64,000 nt of DNA from Gymnopilus junonius (lineage: Eukaryota; Basidiomycota; Agaricomycetes; Agaricales; Galerinaceae), in contig JADNYJ010000007.1 of assembly GCA_015501075.1 (NCBI GenBank), positions 434,001 to 498,000 on the forward strand, given 5' to 3'. This document shows, piece by piece, positions 21,644-33,194 of this stretch. Position 1 is the first letter of the stretch. Each line of letters opens with the position of its first letter. Both the position numbers and the translations under genes were made by a program. Below the pieces are notes generated by a model, which was not told where the DNA came from, searched no databases, and saw nothing but the letters and a program-made list of their open reading frames with translations.

Positions 21644-22491
21644 TTAAGGAACTAACTCCTCCTCATCCCACACCCAGTTCTCCCCTTCCACCTTCTTCTT
21701 CTTAAAAAGAAACCTCCTATCCACAGGCGTCGTACCGAGGTCCACAAAATCGACCTCGACAGGATCAATGATGAAGAATACAAAGTTACTCAAAGCCACC
21801 TCCCAGAGCCTCTTCGCCTCCTCATACTCCTCCTTGGTCATCGTCTCCTTATTGGGCTCAGCGAGGCGCGCGGGCCACTTCATCGCCTCCTCATGCCCGC
21901 CTTTAAGAGGCGTTCCGGAGGTGGGACGAACCCAGCCTGCTTGCATGCCTGGGCCCAAGGATCTGAAGAGCTCGACGCGCCGAGACTCCCACTGTTCTTC
22001 TCCATCGTCCTTGAACACAGAAATCGCCGTCCCATCTTCCGCGGCCTTCACTCGCTCCATAAATTCAGTATACAGCGCGCGCTGCGTGGGCGAGGGTAAG
22101 AGGTAGATATCCGCCGCGAAGCGGAACTGCTGTTTCGTGCCTTCGATCCACCAGACGATCTCGGCTTTTGGATTGGCGGTGAGCTGCGCGACTTTGGGCA
22201 TGCGAAAGTCGGTGGAGGAGATGAGTAAAAGGAGAGAAGGTGCGTTTGGTTTGGAGAGGAAGTTGCGGACGACATGGGATCGGACGCGGGGGATAGCGGT
22301 GCTTGTGCTTGTACCATCGGTGGTGGTGGCGGTGTCGATTGTGGCTATTTGCACTACTGCATGTTGCGGGTTACGGTGAGTGATAATGTCAGCTTCACAA
22401 ATGAAGTGGGAAGAGTACCGTTTTGGTCGTATTGCGAGAGGGCTTTCTCGAGGGCTGCTTTCCAGCGAGGTCCATCTGCGGTCGACGTCAT
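21644..22491 (-). CDS. pyridoxamine 5'-phosphate oxidase-like FMN protein (Alr4036 type)
   Basis: Two exons (22491-22419 and 22356-21644) give 261 aa. The chain starts MTSTADGPRWKAALEKALSQ, then VQIATIDTATTTDGTSTSTA and PRVRSHVVRNFL, like the FMN-binding split barrel of the pyridoxamine-phosphate-oxidase superfamily. LISSTDFRMPKVAQL and KAEIVWWIEGTKQQFRFAAD are further barrel strands. The C-terminal part (RVELFRSLGPGMQAGW; FFIIDPVEVDFVDLG) matches the Alr4036/Pyridox_oxase_2 subgroup, which is distinct from the true vitamin B6 enzyme. The substrate is unknown; FMN binding is inferred from the family. The intron removes the region with the upstream stop, and the frame closes exactly. Probably cytosolic. 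Confidence 0.8.
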
Positions 22492-24131
22492 GGTAGGAAA
22501 TAAAGGGGCAGATAAGATAAGATCGGTCTTATCATATCCATCTCCGAATTTTTCTAAGGTCGCACTTCCGAAGATAATGTGTGTATGGGAATAATGAACC
22601 TATTTTATGAAGTCGATTCGCATCCAATTATTCATCTACGTATGTCCGAAACGATGCTCTTCTGTCAACTGAATACTAGGAACACACGTTTGCTGATGAT
22701 TAATTGTAGATAGTAATCCAATAGTAATTAGAACCACACCGCTGATCAGAGTCTAAGAGGACTATAGAAGAAAAGCTCAAACCACGTCTTCTCCCCGAAG
22801 ATCAAGGTAGGTAGTTTTGTTGGAGCTGACTGATTGGAAATGTACATCGGATTGGAGTAATTGCCACGCTGTTAAGCCGGATAGCATCATCGACATCTAT
22901 CAAATAGAACTCGTTGCAAGGAGTATCGTGGAAGTGATAACTCTCGATCGTTGCCCTGCATCTATCTCGGGAGAACGCAAGATGTACACCTCCATATCGA
23001 AGACCGAATTTTGCTATTCGCAGATGGATATTACAAGAGGGAAAAAAGGCCGTACGATGTCCTCATTCAGACCCTTGATGACGGTATTCATTCTCATTCA
23101 AGCTTATCTGCCAAATCGGTTATCAAGAGCCCATTAAACGCGAGTCTTCGAACGAATTTTTGATTGTGAGCTATTTCGGTTTTTTTTCTGCTAGTTGGAA
23201 TGACTACCGGCTTCTCGCTTTGGCCTGTCTCGGCAGAGGCAGAACTAACTAAATTAGGAACAGAGCACTGTAAATGGGTTGGAGCAGCTTTGAGAATGAG
23301 GCTAAAAATGGGAATAGAGGCGTATAGAGTAGGAAGGCTGTGTGGAGGCAATCGGGATTTTAGAGCGAGTATTTTCAAAGTTTGGAGGAGTTGGAAAACA
23401 GTGCAGCAAGCTTTGCGTAAAAGGGGATCAGCGTAACGTCGAACAGGCGTTGAGGATCCCGAGGGCCGTTGATGGTTGGCCGAACTATTCCCGTCGGGCA
23501 GGATTGTCGTGCGATGACCCGAGCAGAGGTGTGAGTGAGCGAGTGTAACGTCATACCCATGTATATGAGAGGTACCACGAGGAAGGAGCAAAGGAAGGTT
23601 TGGTTTTGGACGTTGGTGTGATCCCCTGATAATTTCCCGTCGCCGCTTGTACGATGATAAAGCCTCTTGTTATGGGTGTTCATTAACATTGATGACTATC
23701 TTATGAAAACCGAAGCTGAGCGTGAAAAGAGGTAAGTAGAATGTAATGATGTTTCGAGTGGAATGGAAGTGAGTGAAAAAAAGAAGGCGTTGAGAAAATG
23801 AACGGATAACTCTGGCTGGCTCTGGACCGACGTTGACTTGACTTCGTGCGAAAGGGTGATGTCAATGCGCGTTTATGACGACATCGTTCTGAAGAACACC
23901 GTCATTGTTGAAAAACACAGCGTAGGACGAGCAAACAACATCCCAGACTGTCTGCTCGTCGTCGAACACAGCGAGGAGCAGCCAAACTTGAGCCGAACAA
24001 GACAGGCACTACTTGGCAAGTCCGTGCCTGAAGTCTGGAAAAATTGTTGACAGGAGGTATGTTCATCCGATCTTGCCTCGATGTGGCTGAGAATAACTTA
24101 ATCCCCTCCTTCCTGCGTACCCCACTCTTCC
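22492..24131. other. 1.6-kb intergenic
   Basis: ORFs of 60-165 codons occur on both strands but none shows a motif, family pattern or splice extension. The right part should contain the promoter and 5' UTR of the RhoGEF gene. I see nothing else. Confidence 0.45.
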
Positions 24132-27100
24132 ATGTCCTCGTCATGGTCGTTGTTGCTGCCTCACCCGAATCCGACGCGCTTCTCCAGGAGTCAGAGTCTT
24201 ACCCGCTCGCCTTCGACAAATTCTGCCAGCTCATCGGCCTCTTCTTGGTCCGCCATCGGTATCATTAACATGTCTTCCACCTTTGTTAGTAGGAGGAAGA
24301 GCAGACAAAAGAAGCGCTCTTCGGCCGCACCCAACTCACCCCCAAAGCTGCAGCCACTCATTTTTTCGTCAGAGCCCATAGTAGACCTGACCCTACCCCC
24401 TTACCGTGCCCGCTCCGAGGAAAGCTTAGATGCATTACTGAACGCTGACAGCAGTAACGAGAAAAACTCCAAGTACTTACGAAAAGGCAATGAAGGTCGC
24501 TCTTCCGGTGTGGTACTCTTAATAAGTGATCCCGAGGATAGTATTGCCCATGACGACGATAATGACGCCGAATCCGCCGGCCTCGTGTCTTTCCATCCCA
24601 GACGCGGTTTAGGTGCAGGTGTTGATGACGATAATAATATTCAATCCCATGGATTGGCGCGCTCAAATTTACGAAACAACCACAACCACAACCAACACCA
24701 CCATCATCTCCACCTACCCCCGCCCAATTCTGCTCCGCCTATCGCCCTCTCATCGTCAAATTTCAATTCGAATCACTGCCACAGGTCGCCGGAAGCATTC
24801 CCCTCTGTCCCTGACATCGCCATCACATTTCCTTCCCTCGAGCTCGATTCCACCTTTGTTTTTGTGGAACAGCCTGGACTCTCTTCGCGAAAAGCGAGTC
24901 GCTCGCTAACGGCGCTGGACTCCCCTAATCACCTCACTGTATCGTCCGAACAACCGCCACTACCGTCATTACCGCGACATATCCTCATGTCTTCCGCAGG
25001 GCCTTTACCGTCACACGTGCAAAGCGACTGTGGGCATGGCACCACTACCGCACGGACTATCAGGTCTACCCATAATCAAGACCAACCGCAGAGAAGAGCG
25101 TCTCTCTTTGCTCGGACATTCAGTCTGAGGAGTTCGTCGAGCCCTAGGACCAAGAATCGACCGCCCCTACAAGATGTTGTTGAAGGCATTACGAGCGCGC
25201 CGAATAATGCCGCTGACAACGCCAGTGGTGTTTTTGGAACTGCAAAATCAAATGCTTTAAGCAGCTCATCAAATAATGGATTACAACCCGACCTACATCC
25301 AACTAGACCTTTGGTACCACCTTCTGAATCCTCTGATTCAGGTTCAGGACGCGCATCCGCGACTTCAATATCATTGTCTGATTCCGCATGCGCCTCGAGT
25401 TCTTCAAACACGGCCTCTGGCAGTGGGTCTGCGATCAGCTCAAATTCGAGCATGGAACATGCACCGCACTCAGGACCGCCACCATCCCTTTTTAATAACC
25501 CGGCAACTAAATCTGGACATGCTGGACATGTAATGACAGTTTTAATGGCCTTTAGTGATGGTCATAGTCAGCCTGCTGACAATCATCCAACGAGGCCGAC
25601 CCTGACACCTCATACGTCTTCAGCGGCCAGCTCAGACTCTCACTCCAACAACTCGCATTCACATGAGGGCGAGGCGAAGGTGCGACCACTGGTTCGAACT
25701 CGCCTTTTACTTCGAGTCCTGGCGGACCTAGTAGGAGTGCGAGTACGACGTCTTCAAGTTCTTTCACAAGATGGAGGAGGTGGAGGGCGGGTGGGAGGGA
25801 CAGTGGGTTGACTAGTCGGACTAGTTTGGGTGAGGGGGAGGAGACTTTTGGGACAGTGAGTTTGTTTCTTTTATTTCCTCGGGCAAAAACGCCCGTGAAG
25901 CTTTCTACAACGTCTCACTTTTACCCCTCGCTTTTTTGCATCGCATGTTTCTTGTTTGCTTACGTTTTTATTTTATTTTCCCGGCGTAGAATTTCGACAA
26001 CCATGAGACGCCTCAGAAGCAAAAACACGTAGGCCGAAGTCTAACTCCAAAGGGCAAAGAGAAAGACAAGCGCAAGCTAGCACATGCTAGAAATTCTTCT
26101 TGGGGAGATATGGCCAACTCATTGCTTGGCAAAGACAAGGTCAACGGGAAAGGCAAGGAAAAGGAGCAGTCGAAAGCAGAAAACGCAGAACCCACCACCC
26201 TCGGTAGGCGAGCCAAATTCATGCTGGGCAGCGATTCAGATGTCGATCTGCCTGCGAGCTTTACCAATGCTTCGAGGTCGAGAAGTCCTGTGCCCCCTTT
26301 ATCTCTATCCGCTAGTCTTAGTCGTGATATGACCTCTTCGCCTTCACCCATAGAACAACGGCAGCCTTCGATACACCGCCCTGCTTTGTTGCGCCGTGAT
26401 GCTGTTATTAGTCCTGAAGAGCCCGTTGGGCGGAGGAGATGGACATTAGCCAGCGTGATAACCGATGAGGGTATCTCGGATGAAGGCCTGGTCAAAGAGC
26501 TGGAAAAGATGCGGCAAGTGGTGGAGTGGGCTAGGCGAAGGGAGAAGGAGAGAAAGGGTGGGACAGAACAAGCAGTGGCTGATGAAGACGAGGAGGAAGA
26601 GATGGGAGTGGTATGGGATATAGGAATGGATGTGTGGGAGAAGGAAAGAGAGAAAGGAGGTGGGGTGTTGTATGAAAGCCCCCACTCTGAGACTGGGACT
26701 GTTACCCCAGATGAAACGGATGGCCATGCCAATAATAACGAGAAGAGGGCGTCTTTCCCTCTTCTTCCGTATGCCCCTTCCTCTGGTCCTTCAACGACAC
26801 GGAGGTCGACTGCTCCTTCGCCTACCTGGCTCGCAGCACAGCGTGCACTCCTGATATGCCGGGAGCTTATTTTAACAGAGAGGCATTATCTTTCCCTTCT
26901 CCTATCCTTGCTTTCACAGCATACGGCAACACCTCCGCCCCCTTTAATGCTGCGGTATGTGGAAGAACTTGTCCGTGCGAGCGCAGGGGTGCTTGCAGGA
27001 ATGGAGAAGGAGCCAAGTGTGGGTGGAGTGGCGAGAGCTTTTTTGGAGAAGGAAGAAGAGGTGATGCTTGCGTATGTAGGCTGGTGTGGTGTCGTTGGTG

Positions 27101-28120
27101 GGTGGTTTGTCAATAACCATCATGAAGGAGGCAAGGTGGTAGATGGTCAGGCTGGCTTGTACGATGAAGATGCTAAGACCCCACTGAAGAGGACGGTTAG
27201 TATGTGGAGGAAGAGCATGCCTAGTATAGCTGCGCTTGGATTGGAAGGAGGCGGAATGATCTCGGTTTATGGGAGGGGGGAGAGGGATCCAGAAAAGGAG
27301 AAGGAAAGGTCGAAGGCGATGCTTTCTCCACCTCCTGCAGGGATTGGTGTTGGTGTTGTCCCTCCGAGTGTCTCGGCTGCATCCGCTTTAGCCGTGCCTG
27401 TGTCGAGATCGATTTCTAGTATTGGACTGGTTTCGTCGATGTCGACGTCGGCAGCGATGAAAGGCCCACAGCAGCAGAGGAAGCCGCCTTCTGTAAGAGA
27501 ACTGGCAATATTACCTACGCAGAGGGTCATGCGGTATGTTTTGCTCTATCGAGGTGGGTCTGCTCCTTTTTCTACTATCCTTCTTTTGGGGCGTCAGCTG
27601 ACAAGACGTTTGATTAGACCTGCTCTCCCATACACCACATACGTCGCCCTCAAGAGCGTTTGTGGAAAGGGCTGTAGAAACTGCTTGTCGGATTGCGGAC
27701 AAGTGTGATCGAGCACAGGGCAATGCTGCTTTCGTTGCTTCTTCATCGACTGGTCATGGTGGTGCTTCCGAGAACGGCAGCAGCGCCAAAGAATCCAAAT
27801 CAAATTCGGCAGTATCTGAGGATGGTCATTCCAAGCCTGCGACGTCGCCAATATCTGCCGTTTTCCCAATTTCACTCACGACCTCGCTTTCTACGACAGG
27901 GGGACCAGGAGTGTTGAAGAAGAAGAAACCCATGGAACTCCCCGTTGGCTCTTCTGTGATGGGTGGTAGAATGAAGAACACTAGGACAGTTTCTATGAAA
28001 TCGCTGTCTGGGTTGGGATGGGGGAGGAATGTGAAAGCTGAGAACGGCGACGTGCCGATGGTGGTTAATTTGGGTGGTGCAGGGCAGGAGGAAGCCGCGG
28101 TTACCACGAGGAAAATTTAG
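24132..28120 (+). CDS. RhoGEF (DH-domain) protein with apparent frameshift
   Basis: A long frame starts at ATG 24132 with a Ser/Asn/His-rich disordered region. It is joined after an apparent frame change near 25665 to an exon ending EETFGT, then by an intron to about 25990 (NFDNHETPQKQK), and by a second intron (about 27552-27617) to the 3' exon ending at 28120. The DH domain is at the 3' end: WLAAQRALLICRELILTERHYL, MLRYVEELVRASAGVLAGME, a long loop, then ELAILPTQRVMRYVLLYRDLLSHTP and FVERAVETACRIADKCD. DH domains activate Rho-type GTPases by GDP/GTP exchange; LPTQRVMRYVLLYRDLL is the hallmark helix. No PH domain follows. At 25665-25669 the frame changes in a GGG run without a convincing intron, so the gene is either broken or miscalled by one base. 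Confidence 0.75.
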
Positions 28121-28697
28121 GTTTGGTCAGTCTGAGCCCAGGTCTACGTCTGAAGGATACCCATACCCCCCTTGTCCCGGGTTTTGTGACAGGGTTTCTA
28201 GTTCGTCATTTGCATGCATGGATTTTTCGTTCACTCAGTTCATTCAACTCCACATTCTGCACTTGTTCACAACTTCATCTTGCATTGGATTATAATTTTA
28301 TTTCATTCAGTCATTCACATTCATAGGATAGAATAAGTACTCGCACACAGTCATTCGCATTTTTTTTCTGGTCTATTCATCATTGGATTTGTCTCTCATT
28401 ATTCATTGCATGTACATGTGCCGTTTCTTGCATCTCTTCTCCATGTCATGATCGTAATGCTTATTCACGTCGTCCACGTCTTAGTCTAGTTGTATATCGG
28501 GAGTGAGTCAATTAGTGAATTAAGATTTAATTCAGGTCGTAGTAATTTTACTTTCACAATAAAAACTTAGAGACGGTTTAAAGTCCCCTTTTTACACTTC
28601 TTGTGGGCTTCCAAAGGTTACTTGCAATCGCGCGTTGCGCAACGCGCCAATTTAAACCAAACACGTTCACATGACCCACTATTATCACGCGCGGTGC
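28121..28697. other. convergent 3' intergenic
   Basis: T-rich and AT-rich sequence lies between the RhoGEF gene (+) and the F-box-type gene (-). It includes repeated cattca/attcat words. No gene is seen. Confidence 0.45.
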
Positions 28698-29308
28698 TCA
28701 CGCTAGCGCGTCCAGATATGCCCTGACCGGTATTTCCCCACCATGCTGCCGGACTGCTGCGTCGTGCGCAGTTTGTCTGCAAACCAAAAGGTTTCCTTTC
28801 TGATAATACCACGGATATTTGTCTCCGTCTGGAAAACCAGTGAAGTCCTCCCCATACAGCCCTGGAATGGCATGCGCAACAGGGATGCTCGCAAGTGTCT
28901 CTTCAGAAAGCTTGTACTCCTGAACTGCAACGTCTTTCAAAATCATATGAAAGCCAAATTCGTCCTGGATGCACAGGTAACAGCAGCGCTTGCATTCGAG
29001 CAGATATATAACTCCCCCGAACTTGCCGCAGAGACAACATTGGCTCGTGTAGAGAACTTCGAGGAGTTGCCCGGCTTTGAAATAGGACCCGAGTTTCATC
29101 TTCGAGAAGGTTTGAAGTGCCTCTGGTACATGCTTGAGAAGAACGGCATACGTCGGCCAGTTGCTTACGAGGAGGTAGGTATGGAAACTCGAACGACGCA
29201 AACGAGACAAGGTCTCGAGATCACAGTATTGGAAGATGATATGGAGGAACTCGAGAGAAAGTATTTCCAGAATTCCAAGAGGGGACTTGGAGAGACGATC
29301 TGAAGGGC
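28698..29308 (-). pseudogene. F-box-type protein with Cys-rich segment, start not resolved
   Basis: One open frame reads LGILEILSLEFLHIIFQYCD, LETLSRLRRSSFHTYLLV, then CCLCGKFGGVIYLLECKRCC and a C-terminal FPDGDKYPWYYQ segment, ending at the stop at 28698. The start resembles an F-box helix pair. The CxxC...CxxCC part is a metal-binding-like element often seen in agaricomycete F-box proteins. No ATG exists in this frame; upstream it meets a TAA near 29322, just beside a TATA-like tttataaatatg. An ATG at about 29311 is in another frame. Either an unseen first exon exists, or the 5' end is shifted by small indels. It could act in substrate recognition for SCF if expressed. Called as a probable pseudogene or a damaged model. 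Confidence 0.5.
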
Positions 29309-29737
29309 ATATTTATAAAGGCGGGCGACTCTCTGGTGGCCTCACCACGACCATTCCAACGATCTTGAGGAAATGGGATGTTTCCCTGACAATTTTCCTA
29401 TGTTTTGTACTATCAGCGACATCGGTGTAACAATCGTGATGCTTCCTTTTGGCCAGGGTGGAAGGATGGCGGCGTGAAGCACTGAGTAGTGTAAGTAAAA
29501 CATGGTTTCAGGTGTAAAGAGAATTTTTCTCAACAATTGTCAACGTACAAACAGGGTAGGTCACGTACAATTGAGGCGTGTTCAAGGTCAAAAGGATAGA
29601 TTGTGGCATAGGCATTGCAAAACTTAACTTGGATGAGATGATTATGGAGTCGAATGAACAGGCGTTGAAAGTAATTCCTCGAAAATATTGTGATTGTGAT
29701 TCTGTACAAAAAAAACAGACAAAATCATCTTGCTACT
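29309..29737. other. intergenic between two minus-strand genes
   Basis: The region is AT-rich on the side of the ETF-alpha 3' end. No gene or clear element is recognised. Confidence 0.4.
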
Positions 29738-30919
29738 TTACTTTTGCAACTTCTCTGTCAACTCTGGCACAGCTTCGTACAGGTCAGCAACAAGGCCAAC
29801 ATCAGCGACTTGGAAAATCGGAGCATCTGCGTCCTACGAAAAAATATATCAATGAGTGTACATCTTCGTTTGAAAATACCAATTAGTCCAAACCTTGTTA
29901 ATAGCAACAATCATCTTTGAGTCTTTCATACCCGCAAGATGTTGGATGGCACCCGAAATACCAATGGCGATGTACAGTTCGGGAGCAACAACTTTACCCG
30001 TCTGACCGACTTGCAGCGAATTATCCGCGTACCCAGCATCCACGGCCGCGCGGGAAGCACCCACAGCAGCGCCCAGCGCGTCAGCAAGAGGGTAGAGCAC
30101 CTTTTCAAACGTCTCAGAATTCTTCAATGCCCTTCCACCTGATACAACACGCGAAGCTACTCCGAGCTCGGGTCGGTCTGATTTAGCGATGGTCGTCTTG
30201 AGGTGGACAGTCACTGGGTCTGCGACTTCAGTTGGGTTCACAGATTTTTCTTCTGCCCCTGAGCCAGTAGCAAGAGCAGGCGCGAACGCTGTTCCACGAA
30301 CGGTGAAGAACTTGATAGGGATAGTGCTTGGAGCGCGAACGGTGGCAATGGCATTTCCGGCGTAGATGGGTCGGGTGAAAGTGGTGCTCCCCGATGAAGC
30401 GTCGTGCTCTAGTGAGGTAACATCAGAGATCGTGGGTGCGTCGAGCACAGCGGAGACGCGTGGTAGGAGGGATTTTGCTGAAGAAGAAGTCGCTGAGACG
30501 ACGTGGGTGAAGCCGCTGTCTCCCTTTAGGAGCCCTTCAAAAAGGGGAGAGAGCACTTCAGCGACGGGTTCGGCATATTGAGGGGAAGTAGAATGTAGCA
30601 CTGAGGTTACACCCTTCAACCTTTAACCAAGAGTAAAAAAAATCGTCAGCACATTCGCAACATAGATAACATAGAAAAAAAAAGGAAAAGAGCTTAACCC
30701 ACTTTTTAGCCTTCTCCACTACAGCCGGAACGTGCTCGGAGCTACCAACAACCAGAGCAGAGACCTGCCACCAAGTTGTTCAGCAGCAGTCAACGCAGAC
30801 AACGATCCCGCAGCAATAACTCCTTCCCGGTGCTCGAGAAATACGAGGGCATGAGGGCTAGCTGTCGCGTATGTACGAGCAAACGCTCGTCGGCAGATTC
30901 GTGAACTTGTTCGGAGCAT
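29738..30919 (-). CDS. ETFA: electron transfer flavoprotein alpha subunit, one frameshift
   Basis: ATG 30919 starts a mitochondrial-type presequence ([18 protein letters not shown]). The N-terminal domain follows ([20 protein letters not shown]), then [20 protein letters not shown] and, after an intron, [20 protein letters not shown]. The FAD-binding domain is clear: [60 protein letters not shown] and [20 protein letters not shown], then [20 protein letters not shown], ending at TAA 29738. ETF passes electrons from acyl-CoA and other matrix dehydrogenases to ETF-ubiquinone oxidoreductase. Between QLGG and QVSALVVG (about 30768-30771) the frame changes by one base with no possible intron. In this normally single-copy core gene that points to a sequence error or a recent mutation. 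Confidence 0.85.
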
Positions 30920-31235
30920 CTGTGGCTAAGCTGAACGAGAGGAAGGGCAGCTGTAGGGGATGTAGGACAACTTGGATCGCCTCCCCGCGTCGTCTGTGGT
31001 AAGAGTTCGGGGCAGAGGAACTTGGAAGAGTGGAGGTGGGGTTGCCGGATCCGGTTAATCATGTGCATCCCTCAAGGTCCAACTTTAACCCGACTTTCAA
31101 ATCTGGAAGGCAACCGCCTTCGAGCTTGGATGCAGAGTTTTTCGAAAAGAGGAATCCAGAAGCCATTATTTTTTCTGCATTCATAGCTCTAAGTTACATT
31201 TAATTATTCTATTTCATGTCCTTCATTCATTACAT
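30920..31235. other. intergenic
   Basis: This 316-bp stretch holds the ETF-alpha upstream region and the SDR 3' end. Nothing else is seen. Confidence 0.4.
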
Positions 31236-32393
31236 TTACGATCCGCCAATGTATTCGCCACCTTCAAACCTCATTAGAAAAACCGTTCTCGGAAAGAATC
31301 CGAACCAGACTTACTATTTATGTGAATAACTTGTCCAGTCATGATATTCGAGTCGCTCGAGGCCAAGAAGACGTAAGAAGGACCAGTTTCGGCGGCTGCC
31401 CAGCGCGTCCATGAAGAGGTAAACCGACGCCCAGTCCCTCCATGCATCAGCCGAACGCGACCCAGCTTGCAAAGCAGTGATGATAGGTCCTGGAGCGACT
31501 GCATTTACGCGAATACCCTTTGACCAAGTTGGGTCGCAAGGCTGCGGGTAAAGGATAAGATGGCGCCCTTGGTAGAACTGTAATCAACTGCAGGTGAAAA
31601 AAGTGGAGTAAGTTTGTGCAACGACACGGAGAAAGACTGAAGATAAGCATTCACCTAGACCAGCAGATCCTCTATAGGCAGTGACTGAGGTGGTGTTGAT
31701 GATGGTTGAGCCGCGTTTCAGATGAGGAAGAGCAAACTTTGTAACGGCAAACATCTGGAGGATGTTTGAACGGAAGGTGCTTTCCACCTTTTTGAGATCT
31801 ACATCCTCGAATTTCTTGCAAATGCTGAGAGCGAAAACCTTCAGTATTTTCCCCGTATCGTAAAGACCATAGACACCCACATTTGTTTCGACGCGTTGTT
31901 CACAAGGACATCAAGCTTGCCAAATGCCTTCAAATGACTATCAAGTAGCCTCTTGCACGCTGCTTCGTCCATGAGATCAGCCTCAACGACGTTGCATGAA
32001 GCTCCAGAATCTTCGATCATTTTCTTCGCGTCCTTCGCGTCCTCGGCTTCTTCAGGGAGATAGGAGATGGTGATGCCTGTGGCGCCTTCACGAGCGAACA
32101 TGATTGCAGCAGAACGACCGATACCACTGTCTCCTCCTGTAACGATGGCAGTCTTCCCTTTAAGCCTGTAGAGTTGGGTCATTAACATCAAATTGACCAC
32201 GAAAATATAGATGTTCAATTCACTTTCCAGTACCTTGATACTCGACAAGGTAGGGCTTTCCATTGTCATCCCAGTATTCGAGCTTCGTATATTCGAGATG
32301 AGGTTTCATCTTCTTGTCCAAGCCAGGCAAACTCTGTTCCTGCTTCTCAGGAACAGCGACAGAGTAAGCGGTGACGATATCTTTCGCAGACAT
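31236..32393 (-). CDS. short-chain dehydrogenase/reductase, frame-broken 3' half
   Basis: ATG 32393 starts MSAKDIVTAYSVAVPEKQEQ. After an intron comes LKGKTAIVTGGDSGIGRSAA with the TGxxxGIG nucleotide-binding motif. LDVLVNNASKQ follows, then after another intron ICKKFEDVDLKKVESTF and STIINTTSVTAYRGSAGL, then VDYSSTKGAILSFTRSL with the catalytic Y-x3-K. The layout (long N-terminal extension, YSSTK) resembles the YhdF/glucose-ribitol dehydrogenase-like SDR group, an NAD(P)-dependent oxidoreductase. Downstream of SLATQLG the reading frame changes three times (about 31520, 31440 and 31395), each explained by loss of one base. After that, GPSYVFLASSDSNIMTGQVI and INSGEYIGGS end at TAA 31236. Decayed or mis-sequenced. 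Confidence 0.75.
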
Positions 32394-33194
32394 TGTACGA
32401 ATATGAGAAACGTGAAAGAAACACAGTGGTTGACGTTGGTGCAATGCTACAGATAATGGTGGTCTTTTGAAAAACGAGAGACGAGAGAGGTCTCAGCCTC
32501 ATATACGTCGATTGCATTGGGGCTTTAGTGGATCCACAACATTTCGTAGTACGTATTTGAACCAGGTATTAGCGCCAATGATGTCACGTCGGTGTAAGAG
32601 ACTGTTGGTGAAGTTAGACATTGAATTTCAGGCCGAGTCCTTCGATGACACATTGACCCCCAAAAAGTGTTGAATATGATATTCAGGAAGGTGGGTGGAA
32701 CAATTGGGAAATGTGAGTACTAGTACGAGTGGTAGTGGTAGAGAGGGAAGGCACAACGATTTGTACTAATTTGAAATTTGGTGTTTTGTTTGCGCTGTTT
32801 CCGAAATTAGACAAGTCTCCTTCTTCGTCGACCTGTACAAAGTACAGCACTGGCAATACAGAACGGTAATACAATACTTTCTTCAAAGAATTCTTTACAA
32901 CATATGGTATTTCAACTAAATCATTTTTAAGGGCTTCGCCATCGGACACATTCGGCTATGAACTGCGTAAGTACGTAAGTCAACTCTATCACTCTTCAAA
33001 AGGGTGCCCGACGGTCTCAGGGTCGCGCCAGCTACGTGATATATATTGTGCTCCCTGCTGGAAGTTATGCAACTCTATTCCCCCCTTTTTCTTCAAGCTC
33101 AGATTAAACATTTTTCAGTGAAATGTAAGTACTGGAAACTTTTTCTTCGATTTTGTTCTGATGACTATTAGAAATATTAGCCTCGCTCAAACCA
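32394..33194. other. divergent intergenic
   Basis: This 800-bp space lies between the SDR (-) and the basic-motif gene (+). A possible 5' UTR intron precedes the plus-strand gene (gtaagtac near 33124 to attag near 33169). No other gene is recognised. Confidence 0.4.

Noticed and set aside
22817..23163. Overlapping plus-strand ORFs of 106 and 70 codons
   Set aside because: No family pattern and two frames equally open; no sign of coding.
23094..23689. Minus-strand ORFs of 104-165 codons upstream of the RhoGEF gene
   Set aside because: No conserved motif, and they overlap each other in different frames.
25552..25672. Intron with donor G|GTCATA and acceptor ATGAG to explain the RhoGEF frame change
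   Set aside because: The frame would close, but the donor is weak and the removed part reads like the surrounding Ser/His-rich protein; a lost G in GGG is simpler.
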